Shown here in pieces: positions 1 through 8,629 of a stretch of 64,000 nt of DNA. This stretch comes from DASSFG01 sp035547915 (GTDB taxonomy: Bacteria > Planctomycetota > Planctomycetia > Pirellulales > JAICIG01), in the NCBI GenBank assembly GCA_035547915.1, contig DASZTS010000095.1, forward strand, positions 124,001 to 188,000. The letters run 5' to 3'. The position numbers and the translations under genes were made by a program. The notes beneath the pieces are model-generated. The model did no database searches. It saw nothing but the letters and a program-made list of their open reading frames with translations, and had not been told where the DNA came from. Positions within the stretch are counted from its first letter, which is position 1. Each line of letters starts with the position of its first letter.

Positions 1-61
1 GTATGCCTTGATCTTGTTCGTGCCCTGGATCAACCTCCTGAAGGCGTTGAGCACCCCGTAG
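1..61 (+). CDS. C-terminal tail of an unidentified membrane protein (partial, 5' end outside window)
   Basis: Frame 2 is open from the window edge to a TAG at 59-61 and encodes 19 residues with a hydrophobic stretch (ALILFVPWINLL), consistent with the end of a last transmembrane helix. It lies 24 bases before the NADH dehydrogenase gene on the same strand. The fragment is too short to identify a family, and it could be chance, but the composition and position fit a real gene end. Confidence 0.45.
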   Translation, partial: YALILFVPWINLLKALSTP

Positions 62-85
62 CCGCGGTGCCACAGCGGGCCGATT

Positions 86-1435
86 ATGCCGGCAACCAAC
101 GGTCTGCATCGGGTGGTCATCATCGGCGGCGGGTTCGGCGGGCTTTATGCCGCGCGGGCCATGAGCCATCCGTCGTTGCGAGTGACGTTGATCGACCGGC
201 GGAACTTTCACCTGTTCCAGCCGCTCTTGTATCAAGTCGCGACCGGTGAATTGTCGCCCGCCAACATCGCGGCCCCGCTCCGCAGCCTGCTCCGACGCCA
301 ACGGCAGACAGACGTCTTGCTGGCCCAGGCGGTCGACTTCGATGCCACCGGAAAGCGAGTGATCCTTGCCGACGGCGAGGTGGCCTACGATTCGCTCATC
401 GTGGCCGCCGGACTCGAATTCAATTACTTCGGCCACGACGAGTGGCGGCCGCTCGCGCCGGGACTGAAATCGATCGAGGATGCGACGACGATCCGCGCCC
501 GGGTGCTGACCGCCTTCGAAGCGGCCGAACGGACAACCGATCCGGCCGTTCGTCACCGGTTGTTGACGTTTGTGGTGGTCGGCGGCGGCGCGACCGGTGT
601 CGAATTGGCCGGCGCCTTCGCGGAGCTCGCGCGCTACACGCTGCGTCGCGACTTCCGCTCGATCGATCCGACCGAAGCGCGCGTCGTGCTGGTCGAGGCG
701 CGCCCGCGTCTGCTCGAAGCGTTTCCGGACGATCTTTCCGACAAGACCTCGCAGACATTGGCAAGACTGGGGGTTACGGTCTATCCGAATGCGATGGTGA
801 CGGACGTTCGCGCCGATCAGGTCACGATCCAGCGTGGCGACGCGAAGGAGGTCATCCCCACCGGCAATGTGTTATGGACGGCGGGCGTGCGCACGACCCC
901 GCTCGCCGGGCGCCTGGCGGCCGCCACGGGCGCGGCCACCGATCGATTGGGCCGCATCGTCGTGGGGCCGGATTTGACGATCGCCGGGCATCCGGAAATC
1001 TTCGTCATAGGCGACATGGCGCACTTCGAACACCAGGGCGGACAGCCGCTGCCGGGCGTCGCGCCGGTGGCCATGCAACAAGGCCGTTACGCGGCCCAAG
1101 TGATCGCGGCGCGGGTCGGCGGCAAGCGGCCGACGCGCCCCTTTCGCTACCACGATCGCGGCAGCATGGCGGTCATCGGGCGTTCCTCCGCCGTGGCCGA
1201 TCTGGGGTGGACTCACCTGTCGGGCTTCACCGCCTGGTTCGCCTGGTTGTTCATCCATCTCCTCTATCTGGCGCAGTTCCAGAATCGCCTGCTCGTGCTC
1301 GTGCAATGGGCCTGGAATTACGTCACGTGGAATCGTTCGGCGCGGTTGATCACGGAACCGCCGGGCAGCAAGACACGCTCCTCTTCGCAACAGCCAGCCG
1401 GTGGCGACGACGGCTCATCGACGGACACTCGATAA
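86..1435 (+). CDS. ndh: NAD(P)/FAD-dependent oxidoreductase, type II NADH dehydrogenase (NDH-2) family
   Basis: Predicted to oxidise NADH and pass electrons to quinone at the inner face of the membrane without pumping protons. The 449-residue protein has an N-terminal FAD-binding GxGxxG (GGGFGG, residues 14-19) followed by the family motif around FHLFQPLLYQVATG. A second dinucleotide-binding glycine motif (GGGATGVELAG, about residues 166-176) should bind NADH. A TAGVRT segment and an FVIGDMAH FAD-contact segment follow. The C-terminal region (about residues 375-410) is aromatic and hydrophobic, as in NDH-2 proteins that anchor to the membrane. Length matches the family. No strong ribosome binding site precedes the ATG at 86. 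It is probably its own unit, since a promoter is seen before the next gene. Confidence 0.9.
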   Translation: MPATNGLHRVVIIGGGFGGLYAARAMSHPSLRVTLIDRRNFHLFQPLLYQVATGELSPANIAAPLRSLLRRQRQTDVLLAQAVDFDATGKRVILADGEVAYDSLIVAAGLEFNYFGHDEWRPLAPGLKSIEDATTIRARVLTAFEAAERTTDPAVRHRLLTFVVVGGGATGVELAGAFAELARYTLRRDFRSIDPTEARVVLVEARPRLLEAFPDDLSDKTSQTLARLGVTVYPNAMVTDVRADQVTIQRGDAKEVIPTGNVLWTAGVRTTPLAGRLAAATGAATDRLGRIVVGPDLTIAGHPEIFVIGDMAHFEHQGGQPLPGVAPVAMQQGRYAAQVIAARVGGKRPTRPFRYHDRGSMAVIGRSSAVADLGWTHLSGFTAWFAWLFIHLLYLAQFQNRLLVLVQWAWNYVTWNRSARLITEPPGSKTRSSSQQPAGGDDGSSTDTR

Positions 1436-1577
1436 GAACTCACACCGCGGATCATCGGCCGAAACCGATCTGTGGGCTGCCGTGCAACACGTGCCGCGCG
1501 TGGCGGCCACGGCCGGCCGCAACGGCGGCGCAGACACGCAACGTTTTGGGCAACATATTTTAATGAATTCCAACAAT

Positions 1578-1606
1578 TTGAAGCGCTATACCGGCGGGGC
1601 TATAAT
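1578..1606 (+). promoter_or_regulatory. sigma-70 type promoter for the molbindin gene
   Basis: TTGAAG at 1578-1583 and a perfect TATAAT at 1601-1606 are separated by 17 bases, the ideal spacing. It predicts a start of transcription near 1613 and a 5' leader of about 44 bases before the molbindin ATG at 1657. Confidence 0.75.
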
Positions 1607-1656
1607 CACGCCTCGCGGCTACGGCCCGTACGTGCCACTCATGAAAGTCGACGGAC

Positions 1657-1866
1657 ATGAAGATCAGCGCAAGAAACGTGTTGCCGGCGACCGTCGTGTC
1701 GATCAAGGACGGGGCGGTGAATTCGGAAGTGCTCGTAAAACTCGCGGGCGGGGAAGAGATCGTTTCCGTCGTCACCAAAGCCTCGGTCGATCATTTGGGG
1801 CTGGCAGCGGGCAAACAGGTCTACGTGGTGGTCAAGGCTTCGAATGTGATGCTTGCCGTCGATTGA
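1657..1866 (+). CDS. mop: molybdenum-pterin binding protein (molbindin, single TOBE/Mop domain)
   Basis: A 69-residue protein made of one Mop/TOBE domain: it begins with the family signature MKISARNVLPATVVSIKDG and continues with the conserved VNSEV and a C-terminal VYVVVKASNVML segment. Single-domain molbindins assemble as hexamers that bind molybdate or tungstate in the cytoplasm for storage or homeostasis. It has its own promoter about 50 bases upstream. Its TGA is followed after two bases by the ATG of the ceramidase-like gene, so the two are probably cotranscribed although no functional link is obvious. No mod transport genes are in the window. Confidence 0.9.
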   Translation: MKISARNVLPATVVSIKDGAVNSEVLVKLAGGEEIVSVVTKASVDHLGLAAGKQVYVVVKASNVMLAVD

Positions 1867-1868
1867 AC

Positions 1869-3278
1869 ATGCCGAGAACGGTCCATTCCTCGTGCGTCAG
1901 TTCGGCCTCTGCGCGATCACGATACGGTCGCCTGGCGGCGGTCGTTCTTTTTCTGCTCGCCACCGGCCAACTCAACGCTGCCGAGGAAAGCAGTGGACTG
2001 CGAGTCGGCGCGGCGGCGGCCGTGCTCGAAGCCGACGATTCGATGGTCATCGGTGGTAGCATCGGTCCCGGCAAGTCCGTAGGGCAGGAAGGCGAGCTGC
2101 GGGCGGTGGCTGTCGTTCTGGAAAAGGAACCCTTCGGCCGCTTCGCCATCGTCGCCTGCGACGTCCTGTTCGTGTCTCGTGATCAGATGGACCTGGCGGC
2201 GGCCGAGATCGAGCGCACGTGCGGGATCGCGCCCGGCCATCTGCTGGTGAACGCCACGCACACGCACCACGCGCCCAGCACGGTGCTCGTCCATGGCGCG
2301 TTCCCGGACGAAACCTTCCGGCGCCGCGTGACCGAGGGAGTTGTGAAAGCGGTACAGGAGGCGACCAAGAACCTGGTCGACGACTGCCGTTTCACCTTCC
2401 AATTGACCGAGGAAAAGACCATCGGCCAGAACAGCCGCATGTTGCTCTCCGACGATTCCATTTATTGGATCGGTCCGCGCGACGATGCGATCCGACCCAC
2501 CGGACCGATCGATCCGGAACTGCCGCTGCTCGCCTTTCGTCGTGCCGACGACCATCTGCTCGCCGTGATCTACAACCATTCGTGCCACACCATCGGCACA
2601 CGCACTCCGGGCGCCCGCTCTCCCAGCTTTTACGGTCTGGCGGCCCAAGAGTTGGAGCCGGTGCTCGGCGCGACGGTCTGTTTTTTGGAGGGAGCTTCCG
2701 GCTCGACCCACAACTACGGCATGCTCGACGGAGTACCGGTGGCGAAGGCCGTGGAGCGGCTGAAGGAGGTTATTCGGACGGGCCTTGACGAGACGCAGCC
2801 GAGACCGGTCGAACGGTTAGCCGCTCAAAAGCGGCCGTTTCGATTCAAGGTGCGCACCTTCGACGAAGCCAAAGAGGACGCGACGATCTACGCCTATTGC
2901 GAAAGGCGGGTTCCGGCAGGCTCCAAGATCATCCTCGAGACGTTTCGCAAGCAACGCGAACAGATCGCTCCCGAGCAGGGTCGAGAGCGCGAGACCTGGC
3001 TCCAGGTGATGCTCATCGGCGACGTAGCAATCGTGGGCGTTCCGGCCGAACTGTTCACCGGCTTGGGGCTCGAAATCAAGCGCCGCTCGCCGCTGAAGAA
3101 CACCTACGTCGCGGAACTGGCGAACGATACGATCGGCTATCTGCCCAACCTGGAGGGGCACAAACTGGGCGGCTATCAGACGTGGACCGGTTTGCACAGT
3201 TATGCCGAGCCGGGCACTGGCGAGCGCATCGTCGACGAGGCCGTGGCGATGCTCAACGAGCTGGTCAAGGCGGATTGA
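1869..3278 (+). CDS. exported neutral/alkaline ceramidase-like protein (N-terminal domain)
   Basis: The open frame extends upstream to 1401, but the ATG at 1869 is followed by a classic signal peptide (arginines, then a LAAVVLFLLATG core ending at an AEE junction near residue 37), so this start was chosen; it gives 469 residues. The mature part resembles the N-terminal domain of neutral/alkaline non-lysosomal ceramidases. It opens with RVGAAAAVLEADD, carries a NATHTHHAPS segment with the likely zinc histidines, an NHSCHTIG segment, and a FLEGASGST segment. Many planctomycete homologues have only this domain and unknown substrates, so ceramide hydrolysis is not certain. The protein should act in the periplasm or outside. 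The PVC dehydrogenase gene follows closely. Confidence 0.8.
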   Translation: MPRTVHSSCVSSASARSRYGRLAAVVLFLLATGQLNAAEESSGLRVGAAAAVLEADDSMVIGGSIGPGKSVGQEGELRAVAVVLEKEPFGRFAIVACDVLFVSRDQMDLAAAEIERTCGIAPGHLLVNATHTHHAPSTVLVHGAFPDETFRRRVTEGVVKAVQEATKNLVDDCRFTFQLTEEKTIGQNSRMLLSDDSIYWIGPRDDAIRPTGPIDPELPLLAFRRADDHLLAVIYNHSCHTIGTRTPGARSPSFYGLAAQELEPVLGATVCFLEGASGSTHNYGMLDGVPVAKAVERLKEVIRTGLDETQPRPVERLAAQKRPFRFKVRTFDEAKEDATIYAYCERRVPAGSKIILETFRKQREQIAPEQGRERETWLQVMLIGDVAIVGVPAELFTGLGLEIKRRSPLKNTYVAELANDTIGYLPNLEGHKLGGYQTWTGLHSYAEPGTGERIVDEAVAMLNELVKAD

Positions 3279-3315
3279 AACTTTGTGACGCCGGTATGCC
3301 CTGTTGGGGATGAAG

Positions 3316-6213
3316 ATGGTGCGGCCGACTCTCTTCTTTTTGTTGCTGACCGGGGCGGCCGTGGGTGCCGAGCCGCGAGGGCCGCTCTCGCCGGCCAATG
3401 AAGCCGCTACGTTTCGGCTGGCCGACGAACGACTGACGATCGAGTTGGCCGCCGGCGAGCCCGAGGTCGACAGTCCGGTGGCCATCGCCTGGGATGCCGA
3501 GGGGCGGATGTACGTGGCGGAAATGAGCGATTACCCGATCGGTCCCGGCTCGGGCCGCGTCCGTCTCTTGACCGACCGGGACGGCGATGGCCGCTACGAT
3601 CAGGCGACCGTGTTCGCCGAGGGGCTCAATTTTCCGAACGGCGTTCTCTGCTGGCGGGGCGGCGTCTTCGTGACGGCCTCGCCCGACTTGTGGTATCTCG
3701 AAGACACCGAGGGCGACGGCCGAGCCGACGAGCGGCACGTCGTCTGGAGTGGTTTTGCCGAAGGCAACCAGCAACTGCGGGCGAACGGATTGACCTGGGG
3801 CCTCGACAACTGGATCTACGGCGCGAACGGCCGCAGCGACGGCGAGATCCGCCGACCCGGCGCGCCGGGCGAAGCCATCTCGATCCGCACGCAGGACTTT
3901 CGTTTTTCGCCCGACGGCAAGGGTTTCGAGGCGATTCCCGGTCAGAGTCAGTTCGGGCAGACCCGAGATGATTGGGGACGGCGTTTCCTGTCGTGGAACA
4001 CGATCGCCGTTCGGCAGGTGTTGCTCGACCCGCCGATCTTGGCCGCCCATCCGCGACTCGTTTCTCTGGCGGTGCGAGACATCGCCGACCCGGCCGACGG
4101 CGGCCGTGTCTTCCCGATCAGCCCCCGGCCGCAGACCTTCAATCGTGAAGCGACCGACTTCTACAACGCGCTCTGCGGCCTGTCGATCTACCGCGGAGAC
4201 GCGCTCGGCGACGACTATTGCGGCAACGCGTTCGTCGGCGAGTCGCTGACGAACCTCGTCCATCGGCGGGTGTTGGAGGCCGACGGTCCGACCTTCGTAT
4301 CACGGCGCCGCGAAGCCGATCGCGAGTTCTTGGCGGCGGCCGATCCTTGGTTTCACCCCGTCAACACGGCCACGGGACCGGACGGCGCCTTGTACATCGT
4401 CGACTTTTACCGACGCTGGGTCGAGCATCCCAACTTCGTGCCCGGCGATCTGCGGGGCAGCGTCGACTGGCGCGAGGGCGTGGGGCATGGACGCATCTGG
4501 CGGATACGCCGACGGGACTCCACGGAACAGAAGGCGAACGCGCCACGCTTGAGCGGCGCCGACGCGTCTCAACTGGTTGCCGGGCTATCGCATCCGAACG
4601 GCTGGCGGCGCGACACGGCGCAGCGGCTGTTGGTCGAACGTGGCGACGCCGAGAGCATTCCCTTGCTGCGCCAGACCGTGATGGGGGATCGATCGACCGT
4701 GGCGCGGGGCCACGCGTTATGGACCCTGGAAGGGCTGGGCGGGTTGGACGAGACCGTGTTGCTTGCCGCCCTCTCCGATCGCGCGGCGGAGGTGCGCGAA
4801 CAGGCTCTGCGGCTGGCGGCCGAGCGCACATCGCCGTCGGCCAAGTTGGTGTCGGCGGTGCGTGCCTTGAGCGCCGATCCAAGCCTCGCCGTGCGCTTTC
4901 GGTTGGCTGTCTCGCTGGGTGGGAGCGCGGACGACGAGAAACTGGCAACGTGGGTCTCGTTGGTCAAACAACCGGATGCGGCGCCCTGGCTATTGCTGTC
5001 GGTATCGAGTGCGCTCGACGAGCGGTCGACCTGGCGGTTTCTCCGGCGGCTCCTGCAAGACGACCCGGCCTGGCTCGATGCGCCGAACATCGAGCAGGCT
5101 GCCTTTCTCCGGCAGACCGCCGCGATGCTGCGCGACCGGGCCGAGGCGGCCGAGTTGCTGTCGCTGTTGCCCGTCTCGTCGCCGGCGCGGATCGGTGCGG
5201 GATCTCTCGCGCTGGTGGCGGGCCTCGCGCAATCGGTCGTCGCCGGAGATGGCGGACTGCGCTCGCCCGATCGCCGATTGACGGACAAAGCGGCGGCGAC
5301 AATCTCAGCGGTCATCGAGGCCGCCCGACGCGTGGCCCAGGATGGGCGGGTAGAAATCGCCCAGCGAATCGACGCCATCGGCGTTCTCGGTCTCGACGAT
5401 CCCGCGGCCGCCGCGCCTCTGCTCGTCGGATTGCTGTCTGCCACGCAGCCACAGGAGGTGCAATCGGCTGCGGCGGCAACGCTTGGCGGCTCGGCCGATG
5501 TCGAAGCGGCACGTCGTATGTTCGCGGACTGGAACACCTATACGGCGGCGACTCGCCGCGCCGTGGCAGCGGCGGCGTTGCGTCGGCCCGCGGCGACCGA
5601 GGTGCTCGTCGAGGCACTGGAGCAAGGGACCGTCGCGGTCAACGAACTGGATGCAGCGCTGCGCGAGGCGCTGACCTCCATCCGCGATCCCGCACTGCGC
5701 GAGCGGACGAACAAGATCGTCGCTGCCGCCGCGCCGGCCGACCGCCAAGCCGTGCTGGCGCAGTACCAACCGGCGCTGGCAGAAACGGGCGACGGACGGC
5801 GCGGAGCCGCCCTGTTCCGGCAGCATTGCCTCGCCTGTCACGCCCTGCATGGCTTGGGGCATCGCGTCGGTGCCGACTTGTTGGGCGTCGCGGCGCGGCC
5901 CAAGGCCACGCTGTTGCAGGACGTGCTCGATCCCAGTCGGCAGATCACGCCGAATTTCATGAGCTACACCTTGGTCACGACCGACGGCCAGATCCTGACG
6001 GGTCTGCTCGCGGCCGAGAGCGCCCAAGCGGTGACATTGCTGCGCCCCGACGGTGTGCAAGAGAACGTGCCGCGCGAGCGCGTCGAAGAACTACGGGCCA
6101 GCGGCAAGTCGCTCATGCCGGACGGTTTTGAGCAGAAGTTCGACCTGTCCGGCATGGCCGACTTATTGGAGTTCCTCGCCCACCCGTCGCGCGAGTTGCT
6201 CCTGTCACCATGA
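3316..6213 (+). CDS. secreted PVC-type dehydrogenase with HEAT repeats and C-terminal haem-binding domain
   Basis: About 965 residues. The frame opens at a TTG at 3304 with ATGs at 3310 and 3316; 3316 was preferred because GGGG lies six bases upstream and a clean signal peptide follows (FFLLLTGAAVGA). Residues about 30-390 form the six-bladed propeller of the PVC membrane-bound dehydrogenase domain (AWDAEGRMYVAEMSDYP, GLTWGLDNWIYGANG, TGPDGALYIVDFYRRWVEHP). HEAT-like repeats fill the middle (about 400-820). A haem c site CLACH lies near 5830, followed by the family tail with NFMSYTLVTTDGQILTGLL. The substrate is unknown; periplasmic oxidation of a sugar or alcohol is inferred. A second paralogue lies at 44161-47199. 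Confidence 0.88.
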   Translation: MVRPTLFFLLLTGAAVGAEPRGPLSPANEAATFRLADERLTIELAAGEPEVDSPVAIAWDAEGRMYVAEMSDYPIGPGSGRVRLLTDRDGDGRYDQATVFAEGLNFPNGVLCWRGGVFVTASPDLWYLEDTEGDGRADERHVVWSGFAEGNQQLRANGLTWGLDNWIYGANGRSDGEIRRPGAPGEAISIRTQDFRFSPDGKGFEAIPGQSQFGQTRDDWGRRFLSWNTIAVRQVLLDPPILAAHPRLVSLAVRDIADPADGGRVFPISPRPQTFNREATDFYNALCGLSIYRGDALGDDYCGNAFVGESLTNLVHRRVLEADGPTFVSRRREADREFLAAADPWFHPVNTATGPDGALYIVDFYRRWVEHPNFVPGDLRGSVDWREGVGHGRIWRIRRRDSTEQKANAPRLSGADASQLVAGLSHPNGWRRDTAQRLLVERGDAESIPLLRQTVMGDRSTVARGHALWTLEGLGGLDETVLLAALSDRAAEVREQALRLAAERTSPSAKLVSAVRALSADPSLAVRFRLAVSLGGSADDEKLATWVSLVKQPDAAPWLLLSVSSALDERSTWRFLRRLLQDDPAWLDAPNIEQAAFLRQTAAMLRDRAEAAELLSLLPVSSPARIGAGSLALVAGLAQSVVAGDGGLRSPDRRLTDKAAATISAVIEAARRVAQDGRVEIAQRIDAIGVLGLDDPAAAAPLLVGLLSATQPQEVQSAAAATLGGSADVEAARRMFADWNTYTAATRRAVAAAALRRPAATEVLVEALEQGTVAVNELDAALREALTSIRDPALRERTNKIVAAAAPADRQAVLAQYQPALAETGDGRRGAALFRQHCLACHALHGLGHRVGADLLGVAARPKATLLQDVLDPSRQITPNFMSYTLVTTDGQILTGLLAAESAQAVTLLRPDGVQENVPRERVEELRASGKSLMPDGFEQKFDLSGMADLLEFLAHPSRELLLSP

Positions 6214-6282
6214 TGTGGCGATCAAGCCGGCGGCCTTGTAATCTCGAAAGAAGAGCGGATCAACTGGAATGAGGAGATAACC

Positions 6283-6816
6283 ATGAGCTATGCCAATTTG
6301 TTCCTTACATTGGCGATCGTCGCCTTCGTCGCCCCTCCCGCCGCCCAGGACGCGCAAACCAAATCGCGCCAAGGCGCGAAGTATCAACTCGCCTTGGCCA
6401 AGACGTATCACCAACAGTCGCACGACCACGTCCGCATGCTCCAGAAATATGCGGCCCTGGGCGACAAAGTGCCCGCCGAAGTGGTGACCGAACACGCGGC
6501 GGCGATTCGCTATAACACCGACGCAACGAAGAGAGCGTATGGTCGGCTCGTCAAATCAGCCGGCGACGATGCGGAGCTTGCCAAGCGGGTCGAGGAGATG
6601 CAAGCGCGTCTCGACAAAGTGTCGGCGACGCTCAAGGAGCTGGAGGCGAACACCTCGCAACAGAAAGCCGATTCGAAGGCGGTTGCGGCCCGTGCGAAGG
6701 AAATAACGCAGCAGCTCCGCAGTAACCACGTCGATCTCGGCCGCATCGACAACGATTTTTACGACTCCGATTCGGATTCGTACTACGAAACGGGCGAAGG
6801 GCATTTCGTCGACTGA
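6283..6816 (+). CDS. small exported hypothetical protein with coiled-coil region
   Basis: A GAGGAGATAACC ribosome binding region precedes the ATG. The 177-residue product has a signal peptide (LFLTLAIVAFVAPPAAQ) and a highly charged helical body, with a likely coiled coil at about residues 95-150 (EEMQARLDKVSATLKELEAN). The acidic C-terminus is rich in Asp, Ser and Tyr. I recognise no family. It lies between the PVC dehydrogenase and malic enzyme genes on the same strand, but gaps of 69 and 95 bases make cotranscription uncertain. A periplasmic structural or stress-related role would be a guess. Confidence 0.7.
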   Translation: MSYANLFLTLAIVAFVAPPAAQDAQTKSRQGAKYQLALAKTYHQQSHDHVRMLQKYAALGDKVPAEVVTEHAAAIRYNTDATKRAYGRLVKSAGDDAELAKRVEEMQARLDKVSATLKELEANTSQQKADSKAVAARAKEITQQLRSNHVDLGRIDNDFYDSDSDSYYETGEGHFVD

Positions 6817-6911
6817 CAACCGGCTGTCGGGCGGTGCTCGGCGTAGCGATCGGTGCGCCGCTCGCACGCTTAATAATGCTGGAGACATATCGAAAGGAAC
6901 GGAGAACGACG

Positions 6912-8606
6912 ATGTCACCAGATCCGGTACACACCGGCGCGGGCAGCCGCAGTGCGACGGCGCTGCGCGGGATGGAACTCCTCAACCATCAGGGTTGGAA
7001 CAAGGGTACGGCGTTTTCCGAAGAGGAACGGAGCAGGCTGGGCCTGCACGGCCTGCTGCCCCCCTACGTCGAGTCGCTCGATCAGCAGTTGGTGCGGGCC
7101 TACGAAGCCTTGCAGCGGAAGGATGATGACCTGGAGCGGCACATCTATCTGCGGGCCCTGCAAGATGCCAACGAGGTGCTCTTCTACCGGCTGTTGCTGG
7201 AACACATCGAAGAGTTGACCCCGCTGGTCTACACGCCCGTCGTCGGCCTGGCGTGCGAGCAGTTCAGCCATATCTATCGTCGGCCGCGCGGTATGTTCAT
7301 TTCCTACCCGCTGCGCGATTCCGTCGCCGAGCTGTTGCGAAGCCGTCCGAATTCCGCGGTCGACGTCATCGTCGTGACCGACGGCGAACGCATCTTGGGC
7401 ATTGGCGATCAAGGCGCCGGCGGTTTGGGCATCCCCATCGGCAAGCTCTCGCTCTACACCCTCATCGGCGGCATTCATCCCTCGCGGACGCTGCCGATCG
7501 TGCTCGACGTGGGCACGAACAATCCGGAACGCTTGCGGGACCCCGAATACCTGGGTTGGCGGCACGAACGCATCACCGGCCAGGCATACTTCGACTTCGT
7601 CGATCAATTCGTGCGCGCCGTGCAACACGAACTCCCCGGGACGTGCCTGCAATGGGAGGATTTTGCGACACCGCACGCCCGGCCGATCCTGGAACGGTAC
7701 CGCGATGAACTACTCACCTTCAACGACGACATTCAAGGCACCGCGGCCGTGGCCCTGGGGGCGATCCTGGCGGCCGTGAAGGTCACCGGCAAGAAACTGC
7801 GGGACCAGCAGATCGTCATGCTCGGTGCGGGCTCGGCCGGTATCGGGGTGGCCGACTTCCTGCGGGCAGCCATGCGCGATGAGGGGCTGTCCGATGTGGA
7901 AGCGCGCAGCCGCTTTTGGATCGTCGACAAAGACGGTTTATTGCACTCGGAGCGTCCGGAACTTTCCGCCGAGCAGCGGGTTTATGCCCAGCCGCGAGCG
8001 CGCCTGGCGCAATGGCCGCGCACGGCGAACGGGCAGGTGGGGTTGGCCGATGTCATCGGCCAGATCGACGCCACGATCCTCATCGGCCTATCGACCGCGC
8101 GCGGTGCCTTCGGCGAAGGGCTCGTGCGCGAAATGGCCCGGAAGGTGTCCCGTCCGATCATCTTTCCGCTTTCGAACCCGACGGCCAAGTCGGAGGCCAC
8201 GGCCGACGATTTGATCCGCTGGACGGAGGGCCGCGCGCTGGTGGCGACCGGTTCCCCCTTCGAGCCGGTGCGCTATGAGGGTCGCACGATCAAGATCGCG
8301 CAGTGCAACAACATCTACATCTTTCCCGCGATCGGCCTGGGGGTCGTTGCGGCGCGTGCTCGGCGCGTGACCGATGCGATGGTGCTGGCCTCGGCGCGCG
8401 CCTTGGCCGAGAAATCGCCCGCCTTGAAGGACCCCGGCGCATCGCTGCTCCCGGCGCTGTCCGATCTGCGGAACGTCGCGGTTTACATTGCGATCGCGGT
8501 CGGCCGCGAAGCACAGCAAGCCGGCCTGGCCCCCAAGACCAGCGAGGAAGAACTGCGCGAGCGCGTGACCGCGGCGCAGTGGGAGCCGAGCTACCCGACC
8601 TTTTGA
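6912..8606 (+). CDS. maeA: NAD-dependent malic enzyme (oxaloacetate-decarboxylating)
   Basis: Converts malate to pyruvate, CO2 and NADH in the cytoplasm. The frame is open from 6834, but the ATG at 6912 gives 564 residues, close to the E. coli MaeA length, and follows an AAGGAACGGAG region. Family motifs are present in order: a tyrosine-containing YTPVVGLACEQFSHIYRRP, the ILGIGDQGAGGLGIPIGK metal- and substrate-binding block, FNDDIQGTAAVALGAILAA, and the NAD-binding GAGSAGIG. The next gene, a PoxB-like pyruvate oxidase, starts 23 bases after the stop, so the two probably form an operon taking malate to acetate. Confidence 0.95.
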   Translation: MSPDPVHTGAGSRSATALRGMELLNHQGWNKGTAFSEEERSRLGLHGLLPPYVESLDQQLVRAYEALQRKDDDLERHIYLRALQDANEVLFYRLLLEHIEELTPLVYTPVVGLACEQFSHIYRRPRGMFISYPLRDSVAELLRSRPNSAVDVIVVTDGERILGIGDQGAGGLGIPIGKLSLYTLIGGIHPSRTLPIVLDVGTNNPERLRDPEYLGWRHERITGQAYFDFVDQFVRAVQHELPGTCLQWEDFATPHARPILERYRDELLTFNDDIQGTAAVALGAILAAVKVTGKKLRDQQIVMLGAGSAGIGVADFLRAAMRDEGLSDVEARSRFWIVDKDGLLHSERPELSAEQRVYAQPRARLAQWPRTANGQVGLADVIGQIDATILIGLSTARGAFGEGLVREMARKVSRPIIFPLSNPTAKSEATADDLIRWTEGRALVATGSPFEPVRYEGRTIKIAQCNNIYIFPAIGLGVVAARARRVTDAMVLASARALAEKSPALKDPGASLLPALSDLRNVAVYIAIAVGREAQQAGLAPKTSEEELRERVTAAQWEPSYPTF

Positions 8607-8629
8607 CGTGGCCATCAAGGAGGTGCGAG

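Noticed and set aside
1401..1868. N-terminal extension of the ceramidase-like frame across the molbindin gene
   Set aside because: The molbindin gene has its own promoter and conserved sequence in another frame, and a signal peptide starts at 1869.
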